NCBI GenBank assembly: GCA_031213475.1 | Contig: JARUPZ010000003.1 | Span: 9,264,509-9,328,508, forward strand | Source of the DNA: Nereocystis luetkeana | Lineage: Eukaryota > Sar > Phaeophyceae > Laminariales > Laminariaceae | Length of the DNA: 64,000 bases | Direction of reading: 5' to 3' | Part shown: piece after piece, positions 35,520 to 47,825 of the stretch | Layout of the letters: each line of letters opens with the position of its first letter | Numbering within the stretch: position 1 is the first letter of the stretch | Made by a program: the position numbers and the translations under genes | The notes under the pieces: generated by a model | The model's database searches: none | Told to the model about the DNA's origin: nothing | The model's input: the letters and a program-made list of their open reading frames with translations, nothing else

Positions 35520-37022
35520 GGGGCAGGGATAAATCGTCGAGGAAAGCCATCGCCATGCCACGCCCGCAACGTGGGTAGGGCGAGAAAGTGTCTACGGAAA
35601 AGTGACTGTGAACACAAAACAAACGAGGCGGTCCTGTTCCCCAGTAGGTGTTGCCAATTTTATCCAGATCGCTCCCAGCTCCCGAGTGGGGGGGGGATCG
35701 GTAGGATTTTGTCCTGCCGACGACGCCACTTGTTAAGGTAGAGGTCGGAACACTATGTATCCCTGGACAGGTTTGCCTAGTAAGTAGGCCGGTACTCGTT
35801 GGTACTCATGTGTGTTGTTGCTTACTGTAAGAGATAGAAGAAGAGCAGCTTTATTCCTTTCGTGCACGGGGAGACTGAAGGCAAAGCCCGTGCCTCGCTG
35901 GGAAAACCTCAAAACCCCTGGTTATCCATCTAAAATACGCCTCCCAAGTACCACAAAAAATGCCATCCCAACACCTGAACCCAGGTAATTATCGGGCTTT
36001 AAGCTTCATTCAAAGTAGTACCATAACAGACGCGCGTTCTCCAAGGAGGGCGTAACAGAAACTAGCCAGACAAACAAATTTATTTTGGAACTATGAATAG
36101 TAGTGTGTTTCGCCCTTCCTTGTTGTATCGTAGCAGAAAAAAAAATCAAACCTTTTGAGGGCCCGATATTGTTGTTTAACACAGATGGAATGGATCCCAT
36201 ACAGAAAGAGAGCGACTCAAGCTCCTAGGCGGAGTTGTAGCTGGTGAGGGCACCTGCACGAGGAAATGCCGACCCAAAAGCAAACGTATATGCCGGAGCT
36301 GAAAAAAAAAACCAGCTGAATTGGAAACTCCTGGGCCACAGCCGAAATCGAATGACGTCGAGTAAATACAAACATAAGGGGCCGCGTGCGGGTATGTGGG
36401 GAGAGAAATGAGTAAATACCGCCCTAATTAGGATGCAAGGGCGCTTCGCTGCAGTACGCAACAGTAAGCACGAGGGGGGCTGGTGGTCAATCGAGCGGCT
36501 CGGCGGGATCGACGAGTCTCGTTCTATTTTCGAGCGATCGAGCAAACTCCCGAAATAGCCCTGTCGGCGACGCCAGCGTTAAGATACCTGAGCTATTATA
36601 GTCACATAATACGATCAGACAGTATGGGACAGGGCCCGTCTACTGTCTGTTACGTAGGTTGTCCCTAGCGATGCTACTGTGGCACACATGATGGGTATAA
36701 CATGCAGCTCATGTCCCACCCAAAATACTTTCTTGAGAGAGGGCGTAACACCTCGACACCGTAACATTGCACATTCAACCGTATTTGGGCGGTGCGCCGC
36801 AAAGGCACCATTCCCGCCAGAGCAGCGCGGTGATGCTGCCCGGGAACTTGGAATACACACGAAAAAAAAACTTGCGCATACCTCAAAATACTACATACCA
36901 GGTACCGCTCAAGCCGCTTTGTTCATATCCCGCCATCCCAGGTCAGTTCATACCAATTTGAGTGAAGAGCATATTCAAATTTGAATAAACCTCTCATAAA
37001 AGAAAAGCTTGATTTCTATTAA
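35520..37022. other. Intergenic, A/T-richer, no gene seen
   Basis: Short frames without motifs. Nothing repeated within the window was recognised here. Confidence 0.5.
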
Positions 37023-37262
37023 GGGTCATTCTTATCGGAGAGTTTTTTCCCCAATTTTTCGACATTTTTTTCGCGCAATTTTTCATTCCTTCATATTTTC
37101 CTGTTTTTTTTTCCAAATAATGGAATGTTAACGAACCTGATATTTTTGCTTCTGGAGAATTTCACGAATAGTGACAGAACGCCTCCGTATATCGATACAT
37201 GTCTCCAATTATTTCCAAACTTTGGAAATTTTGGAAAAAAAGCTCTCCGATAAGAATGAGCC
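37023..37262. mobile_element. MITE E, about 240 bp, TAA target duplication
   Basis: Terminal inverted repeats of 20 bp with one mismatch: GGGTCATTCTTATCGGAGAG at the left and CTCTCCGATAAGAATGAGCC at the right. TAA lies on both sides. The interior is T- and A-rich and noncoding. A 3-bp TAA duplication suggests a PIF/Harbinger-type element. A single copy is seen here. Confidence 0.7.
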
Positions 37263-38133
37263 TAATAACAGAAGCTGGCGTTTGGCACTGCCTCCATTGA
37301 TTGGCACACCACAACAAGTAGAATAGCTCATTTTTCCTATTGTTTTTTTTTTTTTTTTGCCTTTTTCGTCAAGCGCCACCCTCCTCACCGCAATATAAAC
37401 ACTCGTCTTTTTAGCCTACGAGTAGTAGAAAACAAGCCCCTGGGTTGAGGGTTCGAACGCAGGCAACGCTACAACAAACCGGCGTCTCAATCGCTTTTAC
37501 GTGCTCGACAAACACTTACTTACTTACTTGCTCGATTGCACGCGCCTGATGGGCGAAAAGAGCGCCTTTTTCTCTAGTTTATGGTGTGCAGGCCTCGGGA
37601 ATTTGTAGCGCCTGCAGATAGATGGTCGAGCACGGCCTACAGACCGCCAGCAGCTGTGCTCACACTTCTGTTTTACTAAACGATTGCATGTCGCGCATCT
37701 TTGTGCAGCGCCTCCCATCATCTTGTGTGCTGTGCCAACCTGCCACTAAACATGCGGTGTCGGAGAAGAAGACGGGGGGGGGGGGGGGGGGAAGTGGCGT
37801 CAGACGAATTATATACAACAGATACAATAAGTTTCATTACTATTATGCTTGCCATCCGACAATGTGTAGTGTTGTTCTAATAAACGACTATTGTATTTAT
37901 TTATTTTTGAGAGACATAGTTGATCCGAGTGTTAACTCTATATTCATCGTATTGTAGTGGGCGTCACGCCAGCTATATATGATTCTACGAAAAGACCGCA
38001 GAACGAACCACAGACGGTGAAAGGCGGAGTGCCAATGTGTAAACCTGCTGGAACAACCATGTGTTGGGAAAAAATGCACTTTCGTTAGAAAACCTTAGGC
38101 GAGCAAGGGAAACGGATACACCCGCATTTTCCT

Positions 38134-38247
38134 ATTACGGGGGACCATCGTTAATAGGACCAAATATTGTTGGTAAAAATGGCTAAATATATACCTGGTA
38201 GGTTTTTATGTATACCATAGGTCCTATTAACTATGGTCCCCCGTAAT
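38134..38247. mobile_element. Family A MITE copy 4
   Basis: TA, then TTACGGGGGACCATCGTTAA, and right TTAACTATGGTCCCCCGTAA, then TA. A well preserved full-length copy. Confidence 0.85.
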
Positions 38248-40708
38248 AACACGCTTTTTATACAGCATTTATTTACAGGCAGCATTGGTCATTTGTCGGC
38301 TCCCGTTTTTTTTTGTCGAGGGCGTAGGGCTGGCTGGCACTACAGTCGCGGCGAAACTGCGTCCGGACCAACCACAGGCCGTCGAAAAGGTTAAAAAAAA
38401 GTGTCCGGTGTTTTTTTTTGCTCTGAACGAACCGGTTCCAGGTACTCGTACGGAAGGGAGACTAGCCTCGATGTGGCCTAGCATGAACATGCATGAAGGC
38501 GCACACGGTGAGGGTTTTTCGTGGGGAAGCGGCCAATCCGTGTTCAGAACAGCAAGCGAGTACTGACTGTGCGGCGTATACCTTTCGTGTATACTGTAGC
38601 ATACTTGGCAAAACGCTACTACTGCCGACCAGTGTGGTCTGAATGGTTGAGGGTGGTCGAGAGAGCGTGTGACAGAACGCTTAAAATGTCGTCCGTTTCG
38701 GATGTTGGCACGAGTTGGATACATACATGACATGCGGTTTCTGTCGTTATTTAAGCGTGCCTGTCGTTCGCGGGGGTGGCTTTGTTTCGTTTATGGTTTA
38801 GGCAGACACTGTCTACGATAGAGGTAGCACGTTTCCGCTCAAACGTTTTCTGAATGACGGGGCTCTTTAATAACCAAAAATCGTCGGAACTCCACTCTTC
38901 TTGCTTCGAAAAATTATCTTTTTGTATACTTGGGCGATGGGATTATTCATCGGCGGGGTGCAATTTATTTTGATTCTTGCTGAAAGTCAGTTTTCGGGTA
39001 AAGGCACGGAGCTCCTCAAGTGAGGAGCCTTAGAAAATTTATAGTGAACCTCTATCGTAGAACGCCTCGGCAGCTTACATGTATTTATGCTGTTGGTTAG
39101 TCGATTTTTTTCATCCCACATTCTTCCCGCGTTTCACAGAAGAATAGAGGGTGTGGTAAACAGCGACGACGAATGTTTGACCCAATTTGAGTTGAGCGAA
39201 GTAAGCGACGAAGCCTCGACACGACTAGTTTGACGAGGTCTGGACCGTTGCCGCGTCCTTGCATACCTCAGAGGGGCGAATGCTGCCCTCCTGCGGGAGG
39301 GCTCTGGCAACAACCCCCGTACGTAGACGTTGTTGGTAACTTCATACCGGCACCCTTGCTTGTTCAGGATTTTGTATTTTGTTTTGGCGCACATGTTTCA
39401 TCTCTTGTTCAGAGCTCAAGGGTCGGGTTCAGTGTTCCCTGTTTTTGATATCGCACCTGGGGGCATGACATTCACTCAACACTCATCTACCTGTACGGTT
39501 CTGCGGCTCGATTCAGCCCCGTTGGATGCCCACGAGCACCTCTATTATTAGCTAGATTCGAACCACCGCCGAACACGTTTCCGAAGCAGCGGACAAATGC
39601 GTACAGTAGTAGTAGATCCAACAAATGCTCATGTATGTTCACATCACGTAGCGCTTTGTTTTTTCCCTCCATTCGGTCGCTGAAAGCGCGAATTGGCAAG
39701 ACTAGATGAAAATCGAAGAGCCGTGGAATCCCTGTGCTCTTCGTGATAAAAACGAAAGCGAGAGGCGAGTGCCAAGGGGGGAGAGCAAGGGGCGGAACAC
39801 GGGACCCCGGCTCGTCGAGAAGGTCGCTGAGCGTGAAACCTCCTGCGACATGAGCTGGGAGGTACAAACTGATGCTCAAAAAATAAAGAAATGATGATCG
39901 TTGTGTCGAAAATCGTTCGAAGCGTTCTTGGCAGACGCCGGGTATGACACGTTGGTGTCGGCCCAGTGGATCGCGAGAAAACGAGCACCGTCAGCAAGTT
40001 TCATCCGAAGCATTGCCGTACACTCGGCCGGAACAACACCGGATCGCTACGCACATCAACCCAACTCGAACGAAAGTTTTGCTCCGAAATACCCTCCTAC
40101 GTGTTAACGTAATGTCTCTGCCCTGTGCTCGTTGGGCCCGCCGTGATCCCACCGTTTGGCCACAGCTACCTCCTTTCGAGTAGAGAAGCCGGCCGGGTGG
40201 AGCGAGGACCAAGCGTGCACGAGTCGAGGAGCTATGGCTTCCGACTCACGGTGCAAGGCGGCAGCCTGTCGACCCCGATCGGTCCAATAACAGTTGGAAG
40301 ACTTTTCCCTAGAAACCAAGTGCGGACACGACAGTGGTTCCTACCTCACGACAACAGTGGTAAACTGCCAGCCTGCGGGGATCCTGTTTTCGGACAAACC
40401 TCTCCTCACGGGATACATCCAACGACGACATCTCGGGCGCACCCGACAACGACGACGCAGAAACGGCCTGCGACAACATCTCAGAAATCATCCGACGACG
40501 ACAGCTGCGGGCCATGCAGCGACAACATCTCGGAAGCGTTTCAGGTATTCAATTCGGGAAAGTTATGAGTGATCCATGTTGAAGATCATGCTGCACATTG
40601 TCGGATGGCAAGAGAAATAATAATAATAATAAATATTGGAAGTGGTCGACCCGTTGAATATCGTGTCACCTCTCATGTTTTAAGTCATTATATTTCCCAG
40701 AGTTACCC

Positions 40709-40739
<31 letters not shown>

Positions 40740-42769
40740 CTCCGGAGTATATATTATGTGGATGGTATTATTAGAAAAAGCACTGCACATTGTCAGATTG
40801 ATGGCAAAAAAATATTAATGTTGTGTTGATCGAAACGCTACATCACACTATTATTCATACCAAAGCCCAAAATAAAAGGGGATCTGCCATTTTTTCCGTC
40901 GTCTCACCCCACTACGAATTGCATGCAGGGGTATATGGGGTTGTTTGGTGCGCAGCTGGCGGGGTTTTTTTTTAACGAAAAACATTGTGTACGGCCACGG
41001 AGGAACCCTAGACAAACGATTGGGAACTAGGGTAGTAGCGGGTTTGCAAGCGAGAGATTCGTATTTAGAAGTTTCAGGATAAGAGATGCAAACGAACAAA
41101 AATGTAGAGCTGTGTAGCCCTGTTTCGCCTCTTTTCGGGCCCACTACCTTGCTATCCCTCAAGGGAACGCACGTTCGTTGTCCGTTTTTTTTTTCCGGGT
41201 ACGTCAGCTTACAGTAGTATTTCAACATGTCCGCCTGGAGACCAGCAAAGGTTTGGTAAATAAATACTGTCTTTTCTTCGGTGACGTGACCTTCGTACTA
41301 AGGCTCCCGCGCGTAAACTGAAATATTTAGCGATTTCGCGAGTTGTTTGTGCTTCTGGCTCGCAACTTCGAGTTCACGAAAACACCTCTGAATCGGCAGC
41401 CTACGACTATTATTGTCTGGCGCACCCGACATCCTCACACACCCCATCAGGAGCGTGCCTTGATTCCGCACGTTGTGGTTGTTTGTGTGGAGCCATAGCT
41501 GTCCGCAAGTAAAGTGCGAACATTCTGTTGGGGCGGGTTGTCTCATTTTGTGTGCCCCCCAATTTTGACGATTTTCGACCCCTCTATCACCTCAAAGTCG
41601 AGGTGGTTGACCTCTGCTGAGAACGCGCGCACGGCCAGTCAGAAGAGAATCACAAGCTACTGTAGATGAGACTCTAAGCTGATGCCCCCGCTCCCTGCTA
41701 ATAAGGCATGGGATCAGCCGACGGTCCAAGCACGGCGAGTCAGAGCGACTGTTTTTTCTATTCCGAGGAAATATCTAGAACTTAATGTCACTTGGAAACC
41801 CAGGGGTGAGGGATGAGTAAGATCATCAGTGGCCTTAGTCTATACGCCGATGGGTGTCTTGGGCAGAGCAAGAGCTGAAGCGTTACTATTAAACAACTCC
41901 TCGTGAACTCGTCGTTTCTGTGTGTTCGAACGTGATAAACGCGAACTTGATATCCAGATGCTAGTTCGTGAACACGAGGCCGGAAGCTGGAGAAAAATCG
42001 ATTCACGAGTGTGTAGGGATCAGTGGGGAACATACGTCCGCGCAGAAATCCGCGGGGTTTCCTCTTTCGGGTTCGTGGAAATATTTAACCCGGCCAGTCA
42101 TTTTTCACACAAAAGCTTGCAAGAATATAAAGACATTTGATCGGGGCGTCTCCTCATTCCGGCGGAACTTGGGAGTGAAAAACCGGTTCCCGCCAGCTAC
42201 GCGGGCAGTCTCACCTTTGGCGGCGGCGCTGGAGCTACAATCGGAGCTGCATGCAGCTCAGAGCGTGAGACAGGCACAAAGAACGTTTTGCTGCCAGCCG
42301 GCCTCTGGGCCAGCTGTATGCAAGCTTTACCGCAAGGCTCATACGGATTAGCGGCACCGTGGAAGGCATCCCAGGGCGTGCTCCTCGTAGCCACGCTTTC
42401 GCCGCAACCACGGGCTGCACCCTCGTCACTGTCACAAGCCGAGCATTCACGGCGAGGCCGACAACCTCCTTCCGCGGAGGTTGTTATCCGTTACTACTAC
42501 GGAAAAATTGAGACGCCTAAAGGAAGAAACAAGAGTTCTGCTTTCGGGGTGCCTGGAATGTGGTCCTCTGGCTGAAGGCACTGTCTATCCCACAGCCGTG
42601 TGTCTAGCGTCATCAACGTGGTGATGGTCACATGGCAGGTTTGGGTGTTGAGAGTGCCCCTAGGTCTCGACAACCACGGGGTATTACTGTCCATAGCACG
42701 ACAGCCACGCTGTCACCCCGCTAAATTTCGCCCTGTTTTACCGCACTTCGTGGCACTTTCGGTGCCGCC
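38248..42769. other. Intergenic stretch, unassigned short open frames
   Basis: Frames of 100-150 codons occur, e.g. 39487-39879 minus and 40125-40568 plus. The latter contains a Thr/Asp-rich tract from a decayed short tandem repeat at about 40420-40540. None shows a recognisable domain or splice pattern. A (TA)n tract lies at 40712-40739. Confidence 0.5.
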
Positions 42770-42984
42770 TTAACCCTTTTAGCACCGCAGTGCCGTTTTG
42801 GGGGCAATACTATTCCGGGGACCATAGTTAATAGGACCAAAATATTGTTATTAAAAATGGTCAAATACATAGGTTTTTACGTATACCATAGGTCCTATTA
42901 ACTATGACCCCCCCCCCCCCCCCCGCTAGTACTAAGAATTTGTATGATTTGTCCCCCTAAAGGGGACTTCAGTTCTAAAAGGGC
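42770..42984. mobile_element. Family B MITE copy 6, split by a family A element
   Basis: The left arm TTAACCCTTTTAGCACCGCA begins at 42770. The right arm TTTGTCCCCCTAAAGGGGAC and its end GGTTCT-like sequence finish near 42984. The two halves are separated by the family A copy at 42813-42926. Confidence 0.75.
42813..42926. mobile_element. Family A MITE copy 5, nested in family B
   Basis: TTCCGGGGACCATAGTTAAT at the left; GGTCCTATTAACTATGACC then a long C run at the right. TA lies on each side of the insertion. Confidence 0.75.
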
Positions 42985-43030
42985 GCTCGGTCAAGGCACC
43001 GCGCCGCCAGCATGAACACTTGGCTACAGT

Positions 43031-43206
43031 ATCACGGGGGACCATATTAAATAGAACCTGCGGCACACACAGAAACCTATATATTCATCTGTCTTTACTA
43101 TTACGGGGGACCATAGTTAATAGGACCAAATATTGTCACTAAAAATCGTTAATTATATAGGTTTTTATGTATACCGTAGGTCCTATTTACTGTGGTCCCC
43201 CGTATT
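43031..43206. mobile_element. Family A MITE copies 6 (half) and 7 (complete), adjacent
   Basis: 43031-43098 is only a left half (CACGGGGGACCATATTAAAT). 43100-43206 is complete, from TTACGGGGGACC to GTGGTCCCCCGTA. Confidence 0.75.
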
Positions 43207-44779
43207 AGTGGTCGTGATCTGTGAACCCCTTTGGTGCCGTAGAGGGATAACAGCGTTGAAAAAAGGGGTTTATCATGAGAGCTTCGGCCCCACGAAGCGG
43301 CTCGGGCTGCTGGGGTAGGGGATACACCCGACGTGCAAACGTCAGGTTGCAAGCGATACGCGCGCAGCATGATGACACGTGTACGGTTGCGCGCTCTCCC
43401 CATTTAACAGGTTTTATGATACCGAATTTGTCGCTTCTTAGGTCACTATACCTAACACTCAGTTTTTTACGATAATTTATGATTGTTTGCCTTCTGACAA
43501 TGTTGCGGGGCGCTAGTCATTCAAAATGAAAAAGCTGACACAAGTCGTCGAATACCACCAACTTCATCCAACCAATTCTCCTTCCCTGCGTATACTCACT
43601 TGAATACGCACCACCACCATTTACCGAGATAGTTTACCTACTACGTATTTATACGCCATGCGTCCTACTCCGCATCTACGTTCCACCCCCACGCCCATGC
43701 TGCGTGTGCAGTTGAGGTTCGCACACAGGAGGCAGTATTGGTCGTTCTCCGTGCAGTATGACGACTGAGAAGAAGTTGATAATTGTACGTTGCGTTTTAG
43801 GGTAAGCATTGCTTCCTGTTCGGCAGCGTCGGCCAGTAATGTGCAATCTTGCGTAGTGTATGGCTAAAGTCTCAAATCTCCTGTTAACAGTTGTAGGGTG
43901 CAATTTCTTCGTTCATTCTCCTAGTTGGGTCGAAAATCAGCCACCTGCTCATTTGGAGCTATCGACATTCCTCCTGCACTCCTCTTATCAGAGCGGAGTA
44001 AATTGCGCGGTGCGGGGTTAATCGCACCACAACCCCCCTCCCCCTCCCCCCTCCTGCTTCCTTTTTACACGCTTCACGCCTCGTTAGGGCTGGAGCCAAG
44101 TTTATCGTTTTACGTGCTCCTCCGCCGGTAAACTGTTAAGGATGTGTACTACGGTAGAGACTCTCAAGTTGAGGAAATATATACATACCTCACCCAGCAA
44201 AAACCCACTGTGCGAAAAAATGTGCAAGGTCAAGTCCGACACACGATCCCATAGGATAGGTATCTACGGTATGTACATGCTGTAATAAAATAGTAAAACG
44301 CGCATCGAACCCGAAAACACGCAGGTGGCTTGATTACCTTGAGAGAGTGCTTTGGTTGACCTGAAAAAATCATATTTGAGCCACTAATCGCAAGGTCAGT
44401 AATGGGCCAACGTAAAGCGCTCACCGCGTCGCCGGATCGTCTAATAATGTACACGTCACAATGTACTTAGGTTGGGAGGCAAACCAGGTCAAAGTCCTGT
44501 GTCCTGTTTGTTTACTGTTGCACCGTATATATATATATATATGTAATTTTGATGCGGGGGATGGCACGTAAGCCGTTCAATGGGTTTCCACTTGAAAGGG
44601 GGGGAAGGAACCCCGATGGGGAGCACTTACGTATATTTTAGGGTGTCTGGAGGTTGGCAGTGGACGGTGTTTCGATGCGTTGCACGTCGCTGGCGTGAAG
44701 AACCCTATTGTAAACGGCATCTCACAGTGGGAGCCAGAGGCGATCGATGGCAATCCGCGTTCCGGCCCGACGGTCGTGA
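43207..44779. other. Intergenic, no gene recognised
   Basis: Short frames only. The right end may hold more N-terminal sequence of the recombinase remnant that follows. Confidence 0.5.
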
Positions 44780-45842
44780 GTGCTGGCAGCCAGCTCATCC
44801 GCCAGTCGGTTGCGCCTTCGCTTCACCGAGCTTATGCGTCAGGTTTCCGGTCTTGAACCTCTTTTCGGGGGATAATCGGGGCGGTCGACTACGACCACCT
44901 CGACGGGACAGCCTCGCATACGGAGAACATTCAGGCATTGCTCGAGTTTGTAGCGTGGTTTGTGTCGGAGAGCAATCAAGCCGGTCCCATTGCAAATAAA
45001 ATTGTCAGCCGTTTTACACCTCTACCACGTACCACGTCAATCTGCGAATAGAGTCGCCAACGCCGTCGCCCCTTATTAAAGGCGCACCGAAGGGAATTGC
45101 ATGGCCGTACACGGCCGCAAAACAACCCGAAAACGGTCCGTCACTCCATTCCACGAGACACGTTGTTGGGAGAACAGGACTTAGCCCAGTCACGGGGGCC
45201 GGGCGGCCGAGTTCTTTCAATTTCCCTTGCGTTGGGCTATTTTGTTGTGGCGAGGTCAGACGATGTTTTCGCGTCGCCTACCGGTCGGTGCGGTGCGCCC
45301 CGTGTACTGCACGACCAGGGGAGACGTAGCGTTGTACAAACGGGGGGGGGGGCGTTATTACCCTTGAGGCAGTGGGACCAGGCCACCATCATCGAGGTCA
45401 GGTTTCGAAGTCATGGAGGGGGCCAGCGCCAACGGGGGGTCGGTTATCGTGCGTACGTACATGCGATGACGCCCGAGGGGCACGTTCCGGGTAGGAGCGG
45501 GCGGCGCCGCCGTCGCTCTCAAGGTAAAATAATTGTCGGGCTATCCGATATTGCCGGAAAGCGCCCCCTGTCGTCGAGGCAGTACGGTAATGAGGTTAGA
45601 GTGGTGGAAGCACCCGGAAGCCCTCGAGGCGCTTCGCCAGGTGCTAGCGAAAAAAGCAGGAGATGATCCCAGCGAAGTCGCTCTCCAATCATTACGTATC
45701 GGAGCAGCCACTATGCTGGCAGCCGGGGGCGGGGGGGGGGGGGTGCCGCAGAGAGTAACAGGGTAGATGGAAGTCGTCAGAGTCGTCCACGGTACATACC
45801 CGGAATGACCCAGAGGACGCGGGTATCGGTTCTCGTAAGTAG
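44780..45842 (+). pseudogene. Degenerate tyrosine recombinase of a mobile element (DIRS/Crypton-like)
   Basis: Pieces in all three plus frames line up in the order of an eukaryotic mobile-element tyrosine recombinase. They are an N-terminal segment SVAPSLHRAYASGFRSW, a helix ENIQALLEFVAWFVSE, then GGRVLSISLALGYFVVARSD, PVYCTTRGDVALYKRGG, IIEVRFRSHGG, the box II helix LQSLRIGAATMLAAGG (catalytic Arg), and finally QGRWKSSESSTVHTRN before a stop at about 45842. Frameshifts separate the pieces. One coincides with the 13-base G run at 45731-45743. In the last motif the residue expected to be the catalytic Tyr is His (codon 45795-45797). No reverse transcriptase was found beside it, so a DIRS-type retroelement and a Crypton-type DNA element cannot be told apart. 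Inactive. Confidence 0.7.
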
Positions 45843-46702
45843 GATAGACTGGGAAGATAGGGCAGAAGGAGCTAGGTCAGGGTACTGTTCCCCTCGCTGC
45901 CTCGGCAAGGAATGCTGCGAGGCATGCCCTATCCGGCTAATAGCGAGTGGGGTAGGTCTTTCTGGCTGGTGTAAGGCCGGACTCACCCTCAAGGAGTGAT
46001 ACCTTCTCGCTGCTGCCTGTGGCCGCGAGGCTCAGGCGGCAGTAGAGTTGGGTCGTACGTGGTGCGTCAGGCACGGATACCTACGATTCGCGCGTCTTTT
46101 TTAGGCAGCTGCGGCAGAGCAGCAATGCTCAATCGGGGTGTCCGTGCGCGGAGGCAGGCGCCACCACAGGCCACACTACGGCACAGTCTATTGCGCCGGT
46201 AGGAGGCTGGATTCGACGACGAGGGAGGAGGGAGACTGAGCGTCGACGTGCGGGGAAGAGACGGATTGACCTCCCCCTGCGCGAGAATTTTCATTTTCCA
46301 GATCAGAACCGCAAGTGCGAGGAGCATTTTGTTTTTCAGGATGACGGAGAAAGGGAAACGACTGGAAGGGAATGGCAACGAGTGCACGCGCAAAGGAGCG
46401 GGTGGATTGGGCCAAGGCGATGATGCGGCCATGAAGAGCGGCAGGAAGACGGTGCATGGAGACCCATGATCTGCGCGCACACTATCATCACGAGAGAAGC
46501 AGTCATAGTTTGTTTTTTCCTGGTATTGTTTTTCACGAGGCAGAATAGTATCTACCGGTACTTGTTATAAACGTCGTCACTGCTGGTCTTTGTAGTTTAA
46601 CGAGTTGTATACCCTTCATGGGGAATGACCTACGCAATTATCAGGGACGTGGTATCATAACTGTGCTGCACCTTTTTGTGTCAGACAGTCCAGGAAGAGA
46701 TT
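45843..46702. other. Intergenic, no gene recognised
   Basis: A minus-strand frame at 46067-46480 lacks motifs. The region may be further recombinase-element remnant. Confidence 0.4.
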
Positions 46703-47153
46703 ATGGCGATCGTTGATATTCGTGTGGTAGTAAGGTTCGATTGCTCCTTTTTTCACTGCATATCCGCGAGTCTTAACTCTGACAGCACCCCAGATAGCAG
46801 GCAGGTGTGTTCCTCTTTCGTTTTCACGACTACCGTGCGTTTCGTACGGTGCAGGCAGCACTTCAGACAGCATCCGCTGTAGTCAGCAGCCACGAGTTGG
46901 TTAGTGGTGGGAACGGGGGTACTCTTCTATGTTATAGTTGAGAGGATATACCCGCGGCCATGTTAGTTCAGTTTTGCACATTGGTTTTATCTTGTGTGCG
47001 CTTTTTTCGTCTCGTGTATTTTGAGGCAGCCGAATTTTCGATTTTTTTTTGTTTTTCGGATCTTCCTAGGGCTCCTGCACCTTTGTGTGACCACGGACTT
47101 CTTCGTCAGAGAGTTAATGTGAGAACAACAACAACAACAACAACAACAACAAC
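46703..47153 (+). repeat. Family D dispersed repeat, copy 2, with (CAA)n tail
   Basis: Nearly identical to 12835-13274, including ATGGCGATCGTTGATATTCG at the start and GTTAATGTGAGAA before about twelve CAA units. Small indels (e.g. CTCTGTGACAGC versus CTCTGACAGC) separate the copies. Confidence 0.75.
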
Positions 47154-47211
47154 TGTATGGGGCCGAACACCGTAGGGTTCACGCAACCTCGATACTGGGG
47201 TGTCAATGGTT

Positions 47212-47425
47212 TCGTACCATTGGGGGTTTCGGTCGTCCGAGACTTCGCGTGTTAGGGCCCCGCCCAATTGGCTGGCGGAAGCGACTCTCGTGTACTGGAA
47301 CAAGAAGCGGCAGCCGGCGTCGCGGCTCTCGTTCTACGCCAGCCAGCGGAACCTTACCCCCCGATGTCGCAGAGAATAATAATATCACGACAATTCGAGG
47401 GATGCACGATAAAAAACAATATTGC
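47212..47425 (+). repeat. Repeat G, left copy
   Basis: GGGTTTCGGTCGTCC, then TACTGGAACAAGAA, then CGGCTCTCG, then CGCAGAGAATAATAATATCA and CACGACAATTCGA. It is matched in order by 47826-48125. Confidence 0.65.
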
Positions 47426-47825
47426 GAAGCCCGTAGGACAAAACGAAATGTAAGTTTTATTGAAGACCGACGGATTAACGCGACGTTTATATTCCGACCA
47501 GAGGCAAGGGTTTAGTAGGAGAGATATTGCTCTCTCGTGAGTGCCTTTAGCCTGACGCGCATAGCTGCGCCGGGCCCAGCAGAGGTACACGAGCACGACA
47601 CCGCCCGCTGCCGAGTGAGAAGCCTAAGGCCTACCGTAGGACTGCTGTGGTGATTTTTCCAGCCCACTCGCCCCTGTCTCCTTTCGAAGGTGGGTTGAAC
47701 GGAGCGGCCATACATGGTGGGGCCACACCGTGTAGTATTCATGAAACGAGAGTATTTGTTTTCGACTGACTGGTAGCGACTCACTACTGGAGAAGAACGG
47801 GTAGGTTGCTGATTTTCTACCTCTG

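Noticed and set aside
37440-37480. GAGGGTTCGAACGCAGGC as a tRNA gene
   Set aside because: A B-box-like motif is present, but no A box or acceptor stem pairs upstream.
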